Part shown: positions 25,065 through 33,518 of the stretch, piece by piece
How the letters are laid out: every line of letters starts with the position of its first letter
Position numbering within the stretch: the first letter of the stretch is position 1
DNA from: Wenzhouxiangella sp. 15190
Lineage (GTDB): Bacteria; Pseudomonadota; Gammaproteobacteria; Xanthomonadales; Wenzhouxiangellaceae
DNA: 64,000 nucleotides
Direction of reading: 5' to 3'
NCBI RefSeq assembly: GCF_003417465.1
Contig: NZ_QVMV01000046.1
Coordinates: forward strand, 42,902-106,901
Position numbers and translations under genes: made by a program
The notes under the pieces: model-generated
Seen by the model: the letters and a program-made list of their open reading frames with translations, nothing else
Told to the model about the DNA's origin: nothing
Database searches by the model: none

Positions 25065-27736
25065 TCCTGTTCCTCTCGGGACAAATCCAGTATGACCTCG
25101 TGAATCCCGTCCTCATCCGCGGCTTCGACGCGAAAGCCCAGGTCGCGCGCGAGGCCGAGCATGCGGGTATTTTGCTGCAGCACCTGGCCGACTACTTCTT
25201 CGACACCGGTCTCGCGGCAGTGACGAATCAGGCGCGAGAGCAGTATGCGGCCCAGGCCGCGACCCTTGATATTCGAACGTACGACAACAGCGAACTCGGC
25301 CCGGTGCCCCAGTGAATCGAGAACGATGCGCGCCACGCCCAGGGTGCGGCCCTCGTCGTCGACGGCGATGAAGGCCATCTCGCGCTCGTAGTCGATCTGG
25401 GTGAAACGGGCGAGTTCCGTATGCTCCGGCGCGCGAATCACGCCGAAGAACCGGAAGCGGACGTCCTCGGCTTCCAGGCTGTCGAAGAAATCGCGATGCG
25501 CCGGCTCATCCTCGGGGCGGATCGGCCGTAGCGTGATCTCGCCGTCGCCGAACGGGACACGCTCGACCAGATGCGTCGGATACGGGGCGATGGCCGGGCG
25601 TCTGCGCGGACCGGCGTCGACACTTCGCAGTTCGACACGGGCATCCAGGGCCACGACACCCTCGTCGTCGGCCAGCAGCGGGTTGATGTCGATCGACTCG
25701 ACCATCCGGAGATCGGTCATCAAGCGCGCCACCCGCACGAGCACGTCACAGATCAGGTCGGCGCGGGCCGCCGGGCGGTTGCGGTAGCCGGCCAGCAGTT
25801 TCGCCACCCGGGTGCGATCGATCATCTGCCGGGCCAGGCTCATGTTCAGCGGCGGTAGACCGACGACGGTATCGCCGACCACCTCCACGGCCGTGCCGCC
25901 GCTGCCGAACACCATGACTGGGCCGAAGACCGGGTCGGTGCTGGCGCCGACGATCAACTCGACGCTCTCGGGCCGCCGGACCATGCGCTGTACCGAAAAT
26001 CCCTCGAGCCGGGCATGGGCAAGCTGTTCGACGCGTCGGGCGATGCCTTCGGCCGCCTCGTGCACGGCCTGTTCGGACTCGAGGTCGAGCACCACGCCGC
26101 CGACGTCGGACTTGTGCGTGATGTCAGCGGAAATCACCTTCAGCGCCACCGGGAAGCCGATTTCGACAGCCATGCGGGCGGCTTCTTCGGGTGTTTCGGC
26201 CCGGCGCGTTTCAACAACGGGGATGCCGTAGGCCGAAAGCACGCACTTGGCCTCGATCTCACTCAGCCAGTTGCGTTGCTCTCGATGGGCACGATCGAGA
26301 ATGACGGAAACCGAGTCAGGATCCATGACCGCCGAAGTGGGCATCTCCGACGGCGTTTCCATCAACGCGGTCTGATTGGCGCGGTACTCCTGCAGGGCCA
26401 AAAAGGCGGCCACGGCGTCGGCCGGCGACAGGAAGCCGGGCAGGCCGGCGGCGGCGAATTCCTCGTAGGCCTCGCGAGCCGAGGCTCCGCCCAGCCAACA
26501 GCCAAAGACGGGTTTGCCGGCTTTGGAGGCCACCGGGGCCAACTCCGCGGCGATGGTGCGACTGCCCGCCATCGCGGTCGGCGCGTGCACGATGAGTATG
26601 GCATCCACTTCATCGGCCGAAATCAGGATATCCAGCGCCTTGCGATAGCGCTCCGGCGAGGCGTCGCCGATGATGTCGATCGGATTGCCGTGCGACCAGT
26701 TGTGCGGCAAGACCTCATCGAGCCGGGCCCCGGTGGCGTCGTCCAGCTCGGCCAGGGTTCCGCCGTTGAGGACGAGTTCGTCGGTGGCAAGGATGCCCGG
26801 CCCGCCGCCGTTGGTGAGGATGGCCAGGCGATTGCCCTCGTGCGGTCGCACGCGGCCCAGGAATTCGGCGGCACGGAACAGATCTTCGATGCCGTAGACA
26901 CGCAGCGCGCCGGCACGGCGGATGGCCGCGGCATAGACCTCGTCGCTTCCAGCCAGCGCCCCGGTGTGCGAGGCGGCCGCCCGGGCGCTCTCGGGTGCGC
27001 GACCCGACTTGACCACCACCAGCGGCTTGTTGCGCGAGGCCGCCCGTGCCGCCGACATGAACTTGCGCCCGTCGGTGAGCGCTTCCATGTAGAGCAGGAT
27101 CGAGCGCGTCCGCGCATCCGACCCCAGGTAGTCGATGACATCGCCGATGTCGACATCCAGGCAGTTGCCCAGCGAGATGAATGACGAAAAGCCGATCTCG
27201 CGCTCGGCGGCCCAGTCGAGCACCGTGGTGGCCAGCGCCCCGGACTGGGTGATGAAGCCGATGCGGCCGGGTACGGGCTGGCCCGGTGCGAAACTGGCGT
27301 TGAGGCCGATACCCGGGATCATCAGGCCGACGCAGTTGGGGCCGAGAATGCGCAAGCCGTGGCGCCCTCCGTGTTCGAGCATCTCGGCTTCCAGATCGCG
27401 ACCGCTGTCGGCGCTGGCTTCCTTGAAACCGGCGGTGACCACCACCGCCGCGCGCGTGCCGAAGGCACCCAGGTCTTCGAGTATGCCGGGGACCGTCTCG
27501 GGTGGCGTGCAAATCACGGCCAGGTCGGGTACTTCGGGCAGGTCCGTCGTCTTGCGGTAGACCTTGCGCCCGACTACTTCGCGGTGGTGGAGATTGACCG
27601 GATAGAGTTCGCCCTCGAAGTCACCGCCAATCAGGTTGGCGAACACGGCCTGGCCGACGCTGCCAGGCCGCTCCGAGGCGCCGAAGACCGCGACCGAACG
27701 CGGCGCGAACATCCGGTCGAGATGGCGAATTGACAT
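25061..27736 (-). CDS. Pat-type protein: NDP-forming acyl-CoA synthetase fused to GNAT acetyltransferase
   Basis: An 891-residue fusion with the domain order of Pat/YfiQ lysine acetyltransferases. A CoA-binding domain is at about 1-130 (APRSVAVFGASERPGSVG), succinyl-CoA-ligase-like domains at about 140-460 (ASHTGALAGSDEV; this His is the phosphorylation site in active synthetases), an ATP-grasp domain at about 490-700 (GFPVALKVISADITHKSDVGG) and a C-terminal GNAT domain at about 725-885 (VVVRSNIKGRGLGRILLSRLI, acetyl-CoA loop). In Salmonella Pat acetylates and inactivates acetyl-CoA synthetase. The His is retained here, so true acyl-CoA synthetase activity cannot be excluded. The small secreted gene overlaps its end. 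Confidence 0.9.
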   Translation of the reverse strand: MSIRHLDRMFAPRSVAVFGASERPGSVGQAVFANLIGGDFEGELYPVNLHHREVVGRKVYRKTTDLPEVPDLAVICTPPETVPGILEDLGAFGTRAAVVVTAGFKEASADSGRDLEAEMLEHGGRHGLRILGPNCVGLMIPGIGLNASFAPGQPVPGRIGFITQSGALATTVLDWAAEREIGFSSFISLGNCLDVDIGDVIDYLGSDARTRSILLYMEALTDGRKFMSAARAASRNKPLVVVKSGRAPESARAAASHTGALAGSDEVYAAAIRRAGALRVYGIEDLFRAAEFLGRVRPHEGNRLAILTNGGGPGILATDELVLNGGTLAELDDATGARLDEVLPHNWSHGNPIDIIGDASPERYRKALDILISADEVDAILIVHAPTAMAGSRTIAAELAPVASKAGKPVFGCWLGGASAREAYEEFAAAGLPGFLSPADAVAAFLALQEYRANQTALMETPSEMPTSAVMDPDSVSVILDRAHREQRNWLSEIEAKCVLSAYGIPVVETRRAETPEEAARMAVEIGFPVALKVISADITHKSDVGGVVLDLESEQAVHEAAEGIARRVEQLAHARLEGFSVQRMVRRPESVELIVGASTDPVFGPVMVFGSGGTAVEVVGDTVVGLPPLNMSLARQMIDRTRVAKLLAGYRNRPAARADLICDVLVRVARLMTDLRMVESIDINPLLADDEGVVALDARVELRSVDAGPRRRPAIAPYPTHLVERVPFGDGEITLRPIRPEDEPAHRDFFDSLEAEDVRFRFFGVIRAPEHTELARFTQIDYEREMAFIAVDDEGRTLGVARIVLDSLGHRAEFAVVVRSNIKGRGLGRILLSRLIRHCRETGVEEVVGQVLQQNTRMLGLARDLGFRVEAADEDGIHEVILDLSREEQE

Positions 27737-27815
27737 GCCCGGCTCCCTGGCAGGAATTGGTATCGCAGCGGCAGATTATCACGTCGGTTGGAAAAGCTCG
27801 ATCAAGCCGGGTGTC

Positions 27816-28619
27816 TCAGCCGCGCTCGCCCAGGCGGGCCTTGGCGGCCTCGTAGACAGCTTCGAGTTCATCGTGGTCGAGATCGGCGAGATCGATCGCA
27901 CGATCGCGTGCCATCTCTTCCATGGTGCGAAAGCGCCGTTCGAACTTGTAATTGCAACGCCTCAGCGCCGCCCCCGGGTCGACATCGAGCTTGCGCGCCA
28001 GGTTGGTGACCGCGAACAGCAGGTCGCCGATTTCCTCCTCGATATTGTCGGCGTCGTCGTTGGCGAGCGCGGCCCGCAGTTCCTCGGCTTCTTCGTGCAG
28101 CTTGTCGAAAACGGGATCGATATCGGGCCAGTCGAAGCCGACGCGGGCGGCACGCTTTTGCAGCTTCACCGCCCTGCGCAGGGCCGGCAGCCCGCGCGAG
28201 ACCCCGTCGAGAACGCTCTCGTCAGCCTGCCCCTTCTCGGCGCGCTCGGCGGCCTTGATCGCTTCCCAGTTGGCGCTCTGCTGCTCGACATTGTCGAAGG
28301 CAGCATCGCCGAAGACGTGCGGATGGCGGCGCACCAGCTTGTCGGCGATTGCCCCGGCGACGTCGTCGAAGCCGAACCGCGATTGCTCTTCGGCCATGCG
28401 AGCGTGGAACACTACCTGGAAGAGCAGGTCGCCGAGCTCGTCGCGCAGATCGTCGAAATCCTCACGCTCGATGGCGTCGGCCACCTCGTGGGCTTCTTCG
28501 ACGGTGTAGGGCGCGATGGTGCGAAAGGTCTGCTCGACATCCCAGGGGCAGCCACGCTCGGGGTCGCGCAGCCGCGCCATGATGTCGATCAGCCGATCGA
28601 TGGCGGTACGGTCGGTCAT
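27816..28619 (-). CDS. mazG: Nucleoside triphosphate pyrophosphohydrolase MazG
   Basis: A 267-residue protein, the typical length for two-domain MazG. Each MazG domain has the metal-binding EExxE/ExxD pattern: EEAHEVADAI with LRDELGDLLFQ in the N-terminal domain, and EEAEELRAAL with EEEIGDLLFA in the C-terminal one. CPWDVEQTFRTIAPYTVEE is the standard N-terminal signature. The enzyme hydrolyses NTPs to NMPs and, in E. coli, limits ppGpp-driven responses. It overlaps the stop of the histidine kinase gene as ATGA and ends 79 bp before the Pat-type gene, so it belongs to the regulatory operon starting at 30903. Confidence 0.96.
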   Translation of the reverse strand: MTDRTAIDRLIDIMARLRDPERGCPWDVEQTFRTIAPYTVEEAHEVADAIEREDFDDLRDELGDLLFQVVFHARMAEEQSRFGFDDVAGAIADKLVRRHPHVFGDAAFDNVEQQSANWEAIKAAERAEKGQADESVLDGVSRGLPALRRAVKLQKRAARVGFDWPDIDPVFDKLHEEAEELRAALANDDADNIEEEIGDLLFAVTNLARKLDVDPGAALRRCNYKFERRFRTMEEMARDRAIDLADLDHDELEAVYEAAKARLGERG

Positions 28620-29980
28620 CGTGGCGGAAGGATAACCCGAAAACGCGCGCCACCGAATTCACCGGTGTCGACCTCGAGTCGGCCCCCGCTCGCCTCGACC
28701 AGTTCGCGCACGATCGACAGGCCCAGGCCCTGGCCGTCGCGCCGTTCGTCGCCGCGCTGGCCGCGCTCGAACAGTCGATCGAGCGCCTCGGGCGCGATCC
28801 CGGGGCCGTTGTCCTCGATCTCGATGATCACGCCATTTCGCCGCTGGCCGGGTTCACCGGGGCGAACCGCTGCACGCAGGCGTCCGTTGCCGTATTTGGC
28901 GGCGTTTTCCATCAGATTGCCGCAGACTTCCCAAAGGTCGCGCTCGTCCATGTGGGCGACCAGTTCAGCATCGCCGATGACTTCCGCCCGAAGATCGCTG
29001 TCGACGTGCAAACGTTCGAGCGAGTCGGCCATGCGTTCGAGGATCGGGCGCACGGGAACCGCTGCCGGCAAGGCGCGGCGTGTGGAACGTTGCGCCCGCT
29101 CGAGCTGCCGACGGATGATCTGCTCCATATCGTCGATCTGGCGGGCCAGGTCGGACGGACGGGACGGTTCGCTGGATTCGAGCCGGGCGCGCAGGACGGC
29201 GACCGGCGTCTTGAGTGCATGCGCCAGATCAGCCAGGGCCTCGGAATAGCGCCGGGCGTTGTCGCGCTCGGCCGCCAGCAGGGCATTGAGGTTGTCGGTC
29301 AGCGGGCGCAACTCGCGCGGATAGCGCCCCTCGATCCCTTCGCGGCGGCCCGACTCGATCGCCGCCACTTCGGCGGCCACCCGCCGCAACGGTCGCAGGA
29401 TCATCAGCAGCAGCACGACCTGGCCGGCGATGATCAATACCGCTGCCAGCCCCAACCAGCGCCACAGGTCGCCTCTGAACCCCGCCAATTCCATTCGCAG
29501 GCGATTCGGGTCCTCGGCTGCCCAGATGGTCAGGTCGATGATCTCCCCCCCGGGCAGTTCCCAACCCAGGCCGATGGCGAATACGTTCCAGTTGCCGTCG
29601 GCTTCCAGGCCACGGAACAGCTCGGTACCGCGCTCGATCAGCCGCGCATTGGGCTGCGGCTCGACACCCATCAGCGAAGGCGAACGCCATTCGCCCTCAG
29701 GGGTCATCGCGCCGCCGTGCAGGCTCGAACCGGGCCGGTTGAGGCGCGGTTCGGCGAGTGACTCCGGAATGACGGGCTGGCCGTTCTCGTCGACCTCGAC
29801 GGTGGACAGGATCAGGTAGACCACCGCCTCGAGGCGCTCACGCATGCTGGACTCGGCAGCGTTCGTGAACACCCGGTCGATGGCGCCCCCCACGGCGGCC
29901 AGGGCGATCAGCAGGGCCAGCCCGGCGCCGACGAGCAGGCGAAGCAGCAGGGAGGGCGAGCGGGCCGTGCGTTCAGCCAC
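28616..29980 (-). CDS. Sensor histidine kinase (PhoQ-like)
   Basis: A 454-residue two-TM sensor kinase. TM1 is at about 11-31, a periplasmic sensor domain spans about 32-175, TM2 is at about 176-197, and HAMP, HisKA (DLAHALKTPVAVLRARLE) and HATPase domains follow (NLMENAAKYG, EDNGPGIAP, GQGLGLSIVRELVEASGG). The HALKTPL-type H-box is that of PhoQ-like kinases. The signal is unknown; the PhoQ acidic patch cannot be confirmed. It starts with GTG 9 bp after the response regulator gene. A PepSY protein is encoded first in the operon, an arrangement common for PhoP/PhoQ-like pairs in this group. Confidence 0.92.
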   Translation of the reverse strand: MAERTARSPSLLLRLLVGAGLALLIALAAVGGAIDRVFTNAAESSMRERLEAVVYLILSTVEVDENGQPVIPESLAEPRLNRPGSSLHGGAMTPEGEWRSPSLMGVEPQPNARLIERGTELFRGLEADGNWNVFAIGLGWELPGGEIIDLTIWAAEDPNRLRMELAGFRGDLWRWLGLAAVLIIAGQVVLLLMILRPLRRVAAEVAAIESGRREGIEGRYPRELRPLTDNLNALLAAERDNARRYSEALADLAHALKTPVAVLRARLESSEPSRPSDLARQIDDMEQIIRRQLERAQRSTRRALPAAVPVRPILERMADSLERLHVDSDLRAEVIGDAELVAHMDERDLWEVCGNLMENAAKYGNGRLRAAVRPGEPGQRRNGVIIEIEDNGPGIAPEALDRLFERGQRGDERRDGQGLGLSIVRELVEASGGRLEVDTGEFGGARFRVILPPR

Positions 29981-29989
29981 GGCGACGGC

Positions 29990-30667
29990 TCAGTCGTCAG
30001 CCTGGCGAAAGCGGTAGCCGCGCCCGCGCAAGGTTTCGATGGGTTGCCATACCCCGTCCGGGTCGAGCTTCTTGCGCAACCGGCCGATGATCACCTCGAT
30101 GACGTTGCTGTCGGGGTCGGCGTCCTCGTCGTAGAGATGCTCGTTGAGCTCCATCTTCGAAACCACCTGATCGGGATGCAGCATGAAGTACTCGAGCACC
30201 TTGTACTCGAAGGTGGTCAACTCCATCGCCTCCCCGTGCAGGCTGACTTGCTGGCTGGAAAGATTGACCGCCAGAGGACCGATACGGACTTCCGGTGCGG
30301 CGTGGCCGGCCGAACGCCTCAGCAGGGCGTTGACCCGCGCCATCAGTTCCTCTATGCGGAACGGCTTGGTGACGTAGTCGTCGGCGCCGGACTCGAGTGC
30401 TTCGACCTTGTCCTGCCAGTCCGAGCGGGCGGTCAGAATCAGGACGGGATACTTGAGTTCGCGCTCGCGTACCTTGCGCACGATTTCCATGCCGCTCTCG
30501 CCCGGCAGGCCCAGGTCGACGATGGCCAGGTCGATCGGGTATTCGGTGGCGAAATGCAGCCCGTCGGTGCCGTCGGCGGCGAGATCGACGGCATGCCCCT
30601 GTCGCTTGAGCGCACGGCCGAGCAACTCGCGCAGTTCGGTTTCGTCTTCGACCACCAGTATCCTCAT
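29990..30667 (-). CDS. OmpR/PhoP-family response regulator
   Basis: A 225-residue regulator. The receiver domain has the acidic pair in VVEDE, the phosphoacceptor Asp51 (AIVDLGLPG), Thr in ILTARS and Lys in TKPF. The C-terminal winged helix carries ELTTFEYKVLEYFM, SNVIEVIIGRLRKKL and LRGRGYRF. It lies between the PepSY and kinase genes, separated by 2 and 9 bp, and should be the partner of the kinase. Closest in style to PhoP; target genes cannot be read from this window. Confidence 0.94.
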   Translation of the reverse strand: MRILVVEDETELRELLGRALKRQGHAVDLAADGTDGLHFATEYPIDLAIVDLGLPGESGMEIVRKVRERELKYPVLILTARSDWQDKVEALESGADDYVTKPFRIEELMARVNALLRRSAGHAAPEVRIGPLAVNLSSQQVSLHGEAMELTTFEYKVLEYFMLHPDQVVSKMELNEHLYDEDADPDSNVIEVIIGRLRKKLDPDGVWQPIETLRGRGYRFRQADD

Positions 30668-30669
30668 GT

Positions 30670-30903
30670 TCAGTCCCCGTCGGCCGGAACGCGCACCGTG
30701 CGCACCACGCCGTCGTCGGTGACGATGCGAATCACGTGGATGCGCCGGCCGTCGCGCTCGACCGTGTGCGCCGAGACGACCTTGGCGTCGTATTCCTGCG
30801 CCACGCGCTGAGCCGCTTCCTCGAGCGTGATCGCCCAGGCCGAGACCACCAGCAAGGCGGACAGGGTCAGCGCAATCAGGAGCTTGTTAAGCAGTCGGTG
30901 CAT
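30670..30903 (-). CDS. Small secreted PepSY-domain protein
   Basis: A 77-residue protein with a signal peptide (MHRLLNKLLIALTLSALLVVSAWA). One PepSY module follows (ITLEEAAQRVAQEYDAKVVSAHTVERDGRRIHVIRIVTDDG, shown here in overlapping parts only as ITLEEAAQRVAQ and HVIRIVTDDG). PepSY domains often inhibit peptidases or sense the envelope. It is the first gene of the operon with the response regulator and kinase, and ends 2 bp before the regulator ATG. It may tune the kinase, but that is inference from position. Confidence 0.85.
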   Translation of the reverse strand: MHRLLNKLLIALTLSALLVVSAWAITLEEAAQRVAQEYDAKVVSAHTVERDGRRIHVIRIVTDDGVVRTVRVPADGD

Positions 30904-30966
30904 GGCGATTCTTCTGTTGGTTACGCAGCGATTCTAGCGCGAGGGGATAAATCGGTGCTGAACTCG

Positions 30967-31130
30967 GGTCGTTCTTTCGTTTTGTCGTGTAGTCGTTTTA
31001 TCGTTTCTTCGCTCGATCGCTGATGGGTTACTCGAACTCAGGCTCCCCTAGCCTCCCGACCTGGCTCCTCGCCACGACAACTCGAGCAACAATTGAACGA
31101 CTTAACGATCAGACGATTAAACGATCAGTA
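30967..31130. repeat. Facing 8-bp word arrays (GTCGTTTT/AACGATCA type)
   Basis: The left array (30967-31023) is made of 8-bp words such as TTCGTTTT, GTCGTGTA, GTCGTTTT and ATCGTTTC. The right array (31081-31130) has the complementary kind: AACGACTT, AACGATCA, GACGATTA, AACGATCA. They face each other across about 57 nt. The TGA stop of the amidinotransferase-family gene (31125-31127) lies inside the right array. The element fills the gap before the PepSY operon. Confidence 0.8.
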
Positions 31131-32042
31131 GATTTCGGCGGCACAGCAGCGCAAGCTGCCACCGGCCTTCTCGATCTCGTCGAGCTCGACGCCGTGCACG
31201 GTGAAACCCCATTCTTCCAGTTTTTTCAGTTTCTCTGGCGCCAGAGCATCGACGGCGGTCTGGCTCATGAACAGGTCGGAAAAGCTCAGCGCGATCACAT
31301 TGCCGGCAAAGGCTTCCTTTTCCTCGTTGGTGATTTCTAGAACGTGGCCCGGAAAAGCCTCGGCGATGGCCCTGGGTACTTCGGGGTCGACGAAGGCATC
31401 CGGGCATATGATGAGCGCGCGCGAGGCAAGCACGGCCATGACGACGTTCGTGTGGTACTCATGTTCATTGAGCTCGAACTGGAAGGTCAGGGCCAGATCG
31501 AAAACCTCATGCATGGCCTTACAGCCGGCCTCGTCGACGCGCTGGGTAATGCCGCAGAAGCCGATACGGCGGGCACGGTCGAGCACCAGCGCGCCGGTAA
31601 GTTCCGCCACCAGGCCCTGCCCTGACAGATCGATGGTCTCGTAGTGCATCAGGTCGCTGAAGAAAGCGCAGATGTCGGCACGCTCGGCCTCGCGCTGGCG
31701 CTCCGGATGCAGCATGGCGCCCACGATGAATCGCCCGGGTGCCGTGGCGAAGACGTTGTTGGGAAACACATCATCGGGCGTTTCGGGCTTGCCGGGAAAG
31801 CGCACCAGCGGAATACCGCAGGCCGTAATCCGCTCACTGAGCTGGCGATGCTGATCCAGGGCGCGTTCGGGATCGACATCGACGGCGAGATCCATGTACT
31901 CGTTGTCCCGTGCCGTCTGCTCGGACAACCTGAAACCGCTGGGCTCGACCAGAAATACAGCACGCGGCACGGCCGGGCCGTCGCCGATGAGCCAGCCGTC
32001 CTCGATCTGCTTCCTGAATTCTGCCGGGGTACGAACGATCAC
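31125..32042 (-). CDS. Amidinotransferase/arginine deiminase-fold protein (COG4874-like)
   Basis: A 305-residue protein of the guanidine-modifying superfamily. Visible motifs are TARDN near the N-terminus, DDVFPNNVFATAPG (substrate-binding Asp and Asn), NEHEYHTNVVMAVL (catalytic His region) and a C-terminal GGSLRCCAAEI (catalytic Cys). Related enzymes hydrolyse arginine or methylarginines, or transfer amidino groups; the exact substrate is unknown. I place the start at the GTG at 32042, with GGAG eight bases upstream. The in-frame ATG at 32105 overlaps the -35 box of a predicted promoter. The 3' end lies in a word-repeat array, and a 273-bp structured element sits directly upstream. Confidence 0.82.
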   Translation of the reverse strand: MIVRTPAEFRKQIEDGWLIGDGPAVPRAVFLVEPSGFRLSEQTARDNEYMDLAVDVDPERALDQHRQLSERITACGIPLVRFPGKPETPDDVFPNNVFATAPGRFIVGAMLHPERQREAERADICAFFSDLMHYETIDLSGQGLVAELTGALVLDRARRIGFCGITQRVDEAGCKAMHEVFDLALTFQFELNEHEYHTNVVMAVLASRALIICPDAFVDPEVPRAIAEAFPGHVLEITNEEKEAFAGNVIALSFSDLFMSQTAVDALAPEKLKKLEEWGFTVHGVELDEIEKAGGSLRCCAAEIY

Positions 32043-32076
32043 CTGGAAAACTCCGCTGGGCCTTGAGAAGCTGCAC

Positions 32077-32105
32077 AATATGGGACCCTGGCCGTAATGG
32101 GTCAA
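32077..32105 (-). promoter_or_regulatory. Predicted promoter of the amidinotransferase-family gene
   Basis: On the minus strand TTGACC (32100-32105) and CATATT (32077-32082) are separated by 17 bp; the -35 box matches the consensus at five of six positions. The start site would be near 32070, leaving a leader of about 30 nt before the GTG at 32042. The left end of the 273-bp element lies 5 bp upstream of the -35 box. Confidence 0.6.
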
Positions 32106-32109
32106 GGCG

Positions 32110-32382
32110 CTGGTGTACTGTCCGGTACTAATTGCTGGTATCAGCGAGTCGCCAAGCGGTCAGCTGCCAGGCGCGCGCTCGCCGGAAGGGTGGGTCCCTT
32201 TCAAGAGAGCGGAACGCCGCAGATGGCCGCTTGGCGGCTCGCCCGAAGGGAGTCCCGCAAATGGCCCACAACGGCGTTGCAAGCCTTGAACAGAGGGCCC
32301 CGCTCTGCCCTGCGGCTCGCGCCTTGTTGTGAACCATTTGCGGGACTCTGATATCAGCAATTAGTGCCGGACAGTACACTAG
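32110..32382. mobile_element. 273-bp structured element with 35-bp terminal inverted repeats (MITE-like)
   Basis: The ends (32110-32144 and 32348-32382) are 35-bp inverted repeats with 32 matches; both include GTGTACTGTCCGG and ACTAATTGCTG. Inside are two further long hairpins, 32145-32167 with 32219-32241 and 32250-32272 with 32326-32348, each about 23 bp with two or three mismatches. The whole folds as a three-way junction with almost no unpaired bases at the centre. It has no credible coding frame. No target duplication is obvious. It could be a non-autonomous transposable element or a structured RNA/DNA element. Confidence 0.7.
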
Positions 32383-32384
32383 AG

Positions 32385-33365
32385 TCAGCCCGCGGCGGCC
32401 CACGGTCCGGTCGAGGCGCTCATCGCCTCCAGCAGCAGACCGGTGTCGGCGCCGTCTGAGTGCATGTTCTGGCTCAGGTGACGGCGCCAATACCTGGCGC
32501 CGGGCTGGCCGTGGAACAGACCGAGCATGTGCCGGGCCACGTGGTTGAGGCGGCCGCCCGCTTCGATGTGCCGGCGAGCGTAGTCGACCATGGCCTCGAC
32601 CACGGCCTCACGGGATCGGGCCGCCGGCCACCCCAGCTCGCGGCTGAGTTGGGCCAGTATCCAAGGATTCTGGTAAGCGGCACGGCCGAGCATGACGCCG
32701 TCGACATACTCGAGATGCTCGAGTGCATCGTCAATTTCGGTAATGCCGCCGTTGATCAAGATGTTCAATTCGGGATTGCGGGCCTTGAGCGCATGCACGC
32801 GTTCGTGGATGAGGGGCGGAACTTCGCGGTTTTCCTTGGGGCTCAGCCCCGACAGCCAGGCCTTGCGCGCGTGAACGATGACGGTGCTGATCCCGCTTTC
32901 GGCCACCGTATCGACGAATTCGAAGAAGAAACCCTCGCTCTCGCATTCGTCGACCCCGATGCGCGTCTTGACCGTCACCGGGATTTCGACCGCCTCGCGC
33001 ATGGCCGCGAGGCAGTCGCGTACCAGCCCGGGCTCTTTCATCAGGCAGGCGCCGAAACGGCCCTTCTGGACCCGGTCGGAAGGACAGCCGACGTTGAGAT
33101 TGATTTCGTCGTAACCGAATTCCGCACCTGCCCGAGCCGCCCGAGCCAGTTCTTCCGGGTCGCTGCCGCCGAGCTGCAACGCCACCGGGTGCTCGGCCGG
33201 ATCGAAGCCCAATAGCCGCTCGCGGTCACCGTGAATGACCGCGCCGGTCGTGACCATCTCCGTATAAAGCAGGACTCGCGGCGCCAGCAAGCGGTGGAAG
33301 TACCGACAATGGCGGTCGGTCCAGTCCATCATCGGGGCGACGCTGAGGGTTTCCGGGCGCGGCAT
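32385..33365 (-). CDS. dusA: tRNA-dihydrouridine(20/20a) synthase
   Basis: A 326-residue flavoenzyme that reduces uridines in the tRNA D-loop using NADPH. The FMN-binding TIM barrel begins LSVAPMMDWTDRHCRYFHRL; NVGCPSDRVQKGRFGACLM contains the catalytic Cys. TVKTRIGVDE and IVHARKAWLSGLSPKENR are further Dus signatures, and the last is specific for DusA. A helical C-terminal domain follows. The stop codon lies 2 bp from the right end of the 273-bp repeat element, so the element may serve as its transcription end. It is divergent from the diguanylate cyclase gene. Confidence 0.95.
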   Translation of the reverse strand: MPRPETLSVAPMMDWTDRHCRYFHRLLAPRVLLYTEMVTTGAVIHGDRERLLGFDPAEHPVALQLGGSDPEELARAARAGAEFGYDEINLNVGCPSDRVQKGRFGACLMKEPGLVRDCLAAMREAVEIPVTVKTRIGVDECESEGFFFEFVDTVAESGISTVIVHARKAWLSGLSPKENREVPPLIHERVHALKARNPELNILINGGITEIDDALEHLEYVDGVMLGRAAYQNPWILAQLSRELGWPAARSREAVVEAMVDYARRHIEAGGRLNHVARHMLGLFHGQPGARYWRRHLSQNMHSDGADTGLLLEAMSASTGPWAAAG

Positions 33366-33479
33366 GGGGAAAGACCGTCTCTGAAAGTTCGAGGTTCAGG
33401 CGCCATTGTAACGACCCGGCCGGGTCCAGCTTGCCGCGGATCAGCACCCTGTGGCATATTCCACCCTATCTGTAGCTGC

Positions 33480-33503
33480 AAAACAGCGCCTTGAGGCTGT
33501 TTT
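33480..33503 (+). other. Small hairpin just before the diguanylate cyclase ribosome binding site
   Basis: AAAACAGC and GCTGTTTT pair perfectly around an 8-nt loop, ending about 4 bp before the GGGGGAA ribosome binding site at 33508. It could be a 5' leader element or an operator for a dimeric regulator. No further support is visible. Confidence 0.4.
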
Positions 33504-33518
33504 GATTGGGGGAACAAT

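Noticed and set aside
27636..29249. 537-codon plus-strand frame opposite mazG and the kinase
   Set aside because: Antisense to two clear genes with catalytic motifs; low-complexity composition.
32043..32105. ATG at 32105 as start of the amidinotransferase-family gene
   Set aside because: It overlaps the predicted -35 box, and the GTG at 32042 has a Shine-Dalgarno and fits family length.
32128..32490. Open frames inside the 273-bp element
   Set aside because: They read through inverted repeats in both directions, have no ribosome binding sites and share no family features.
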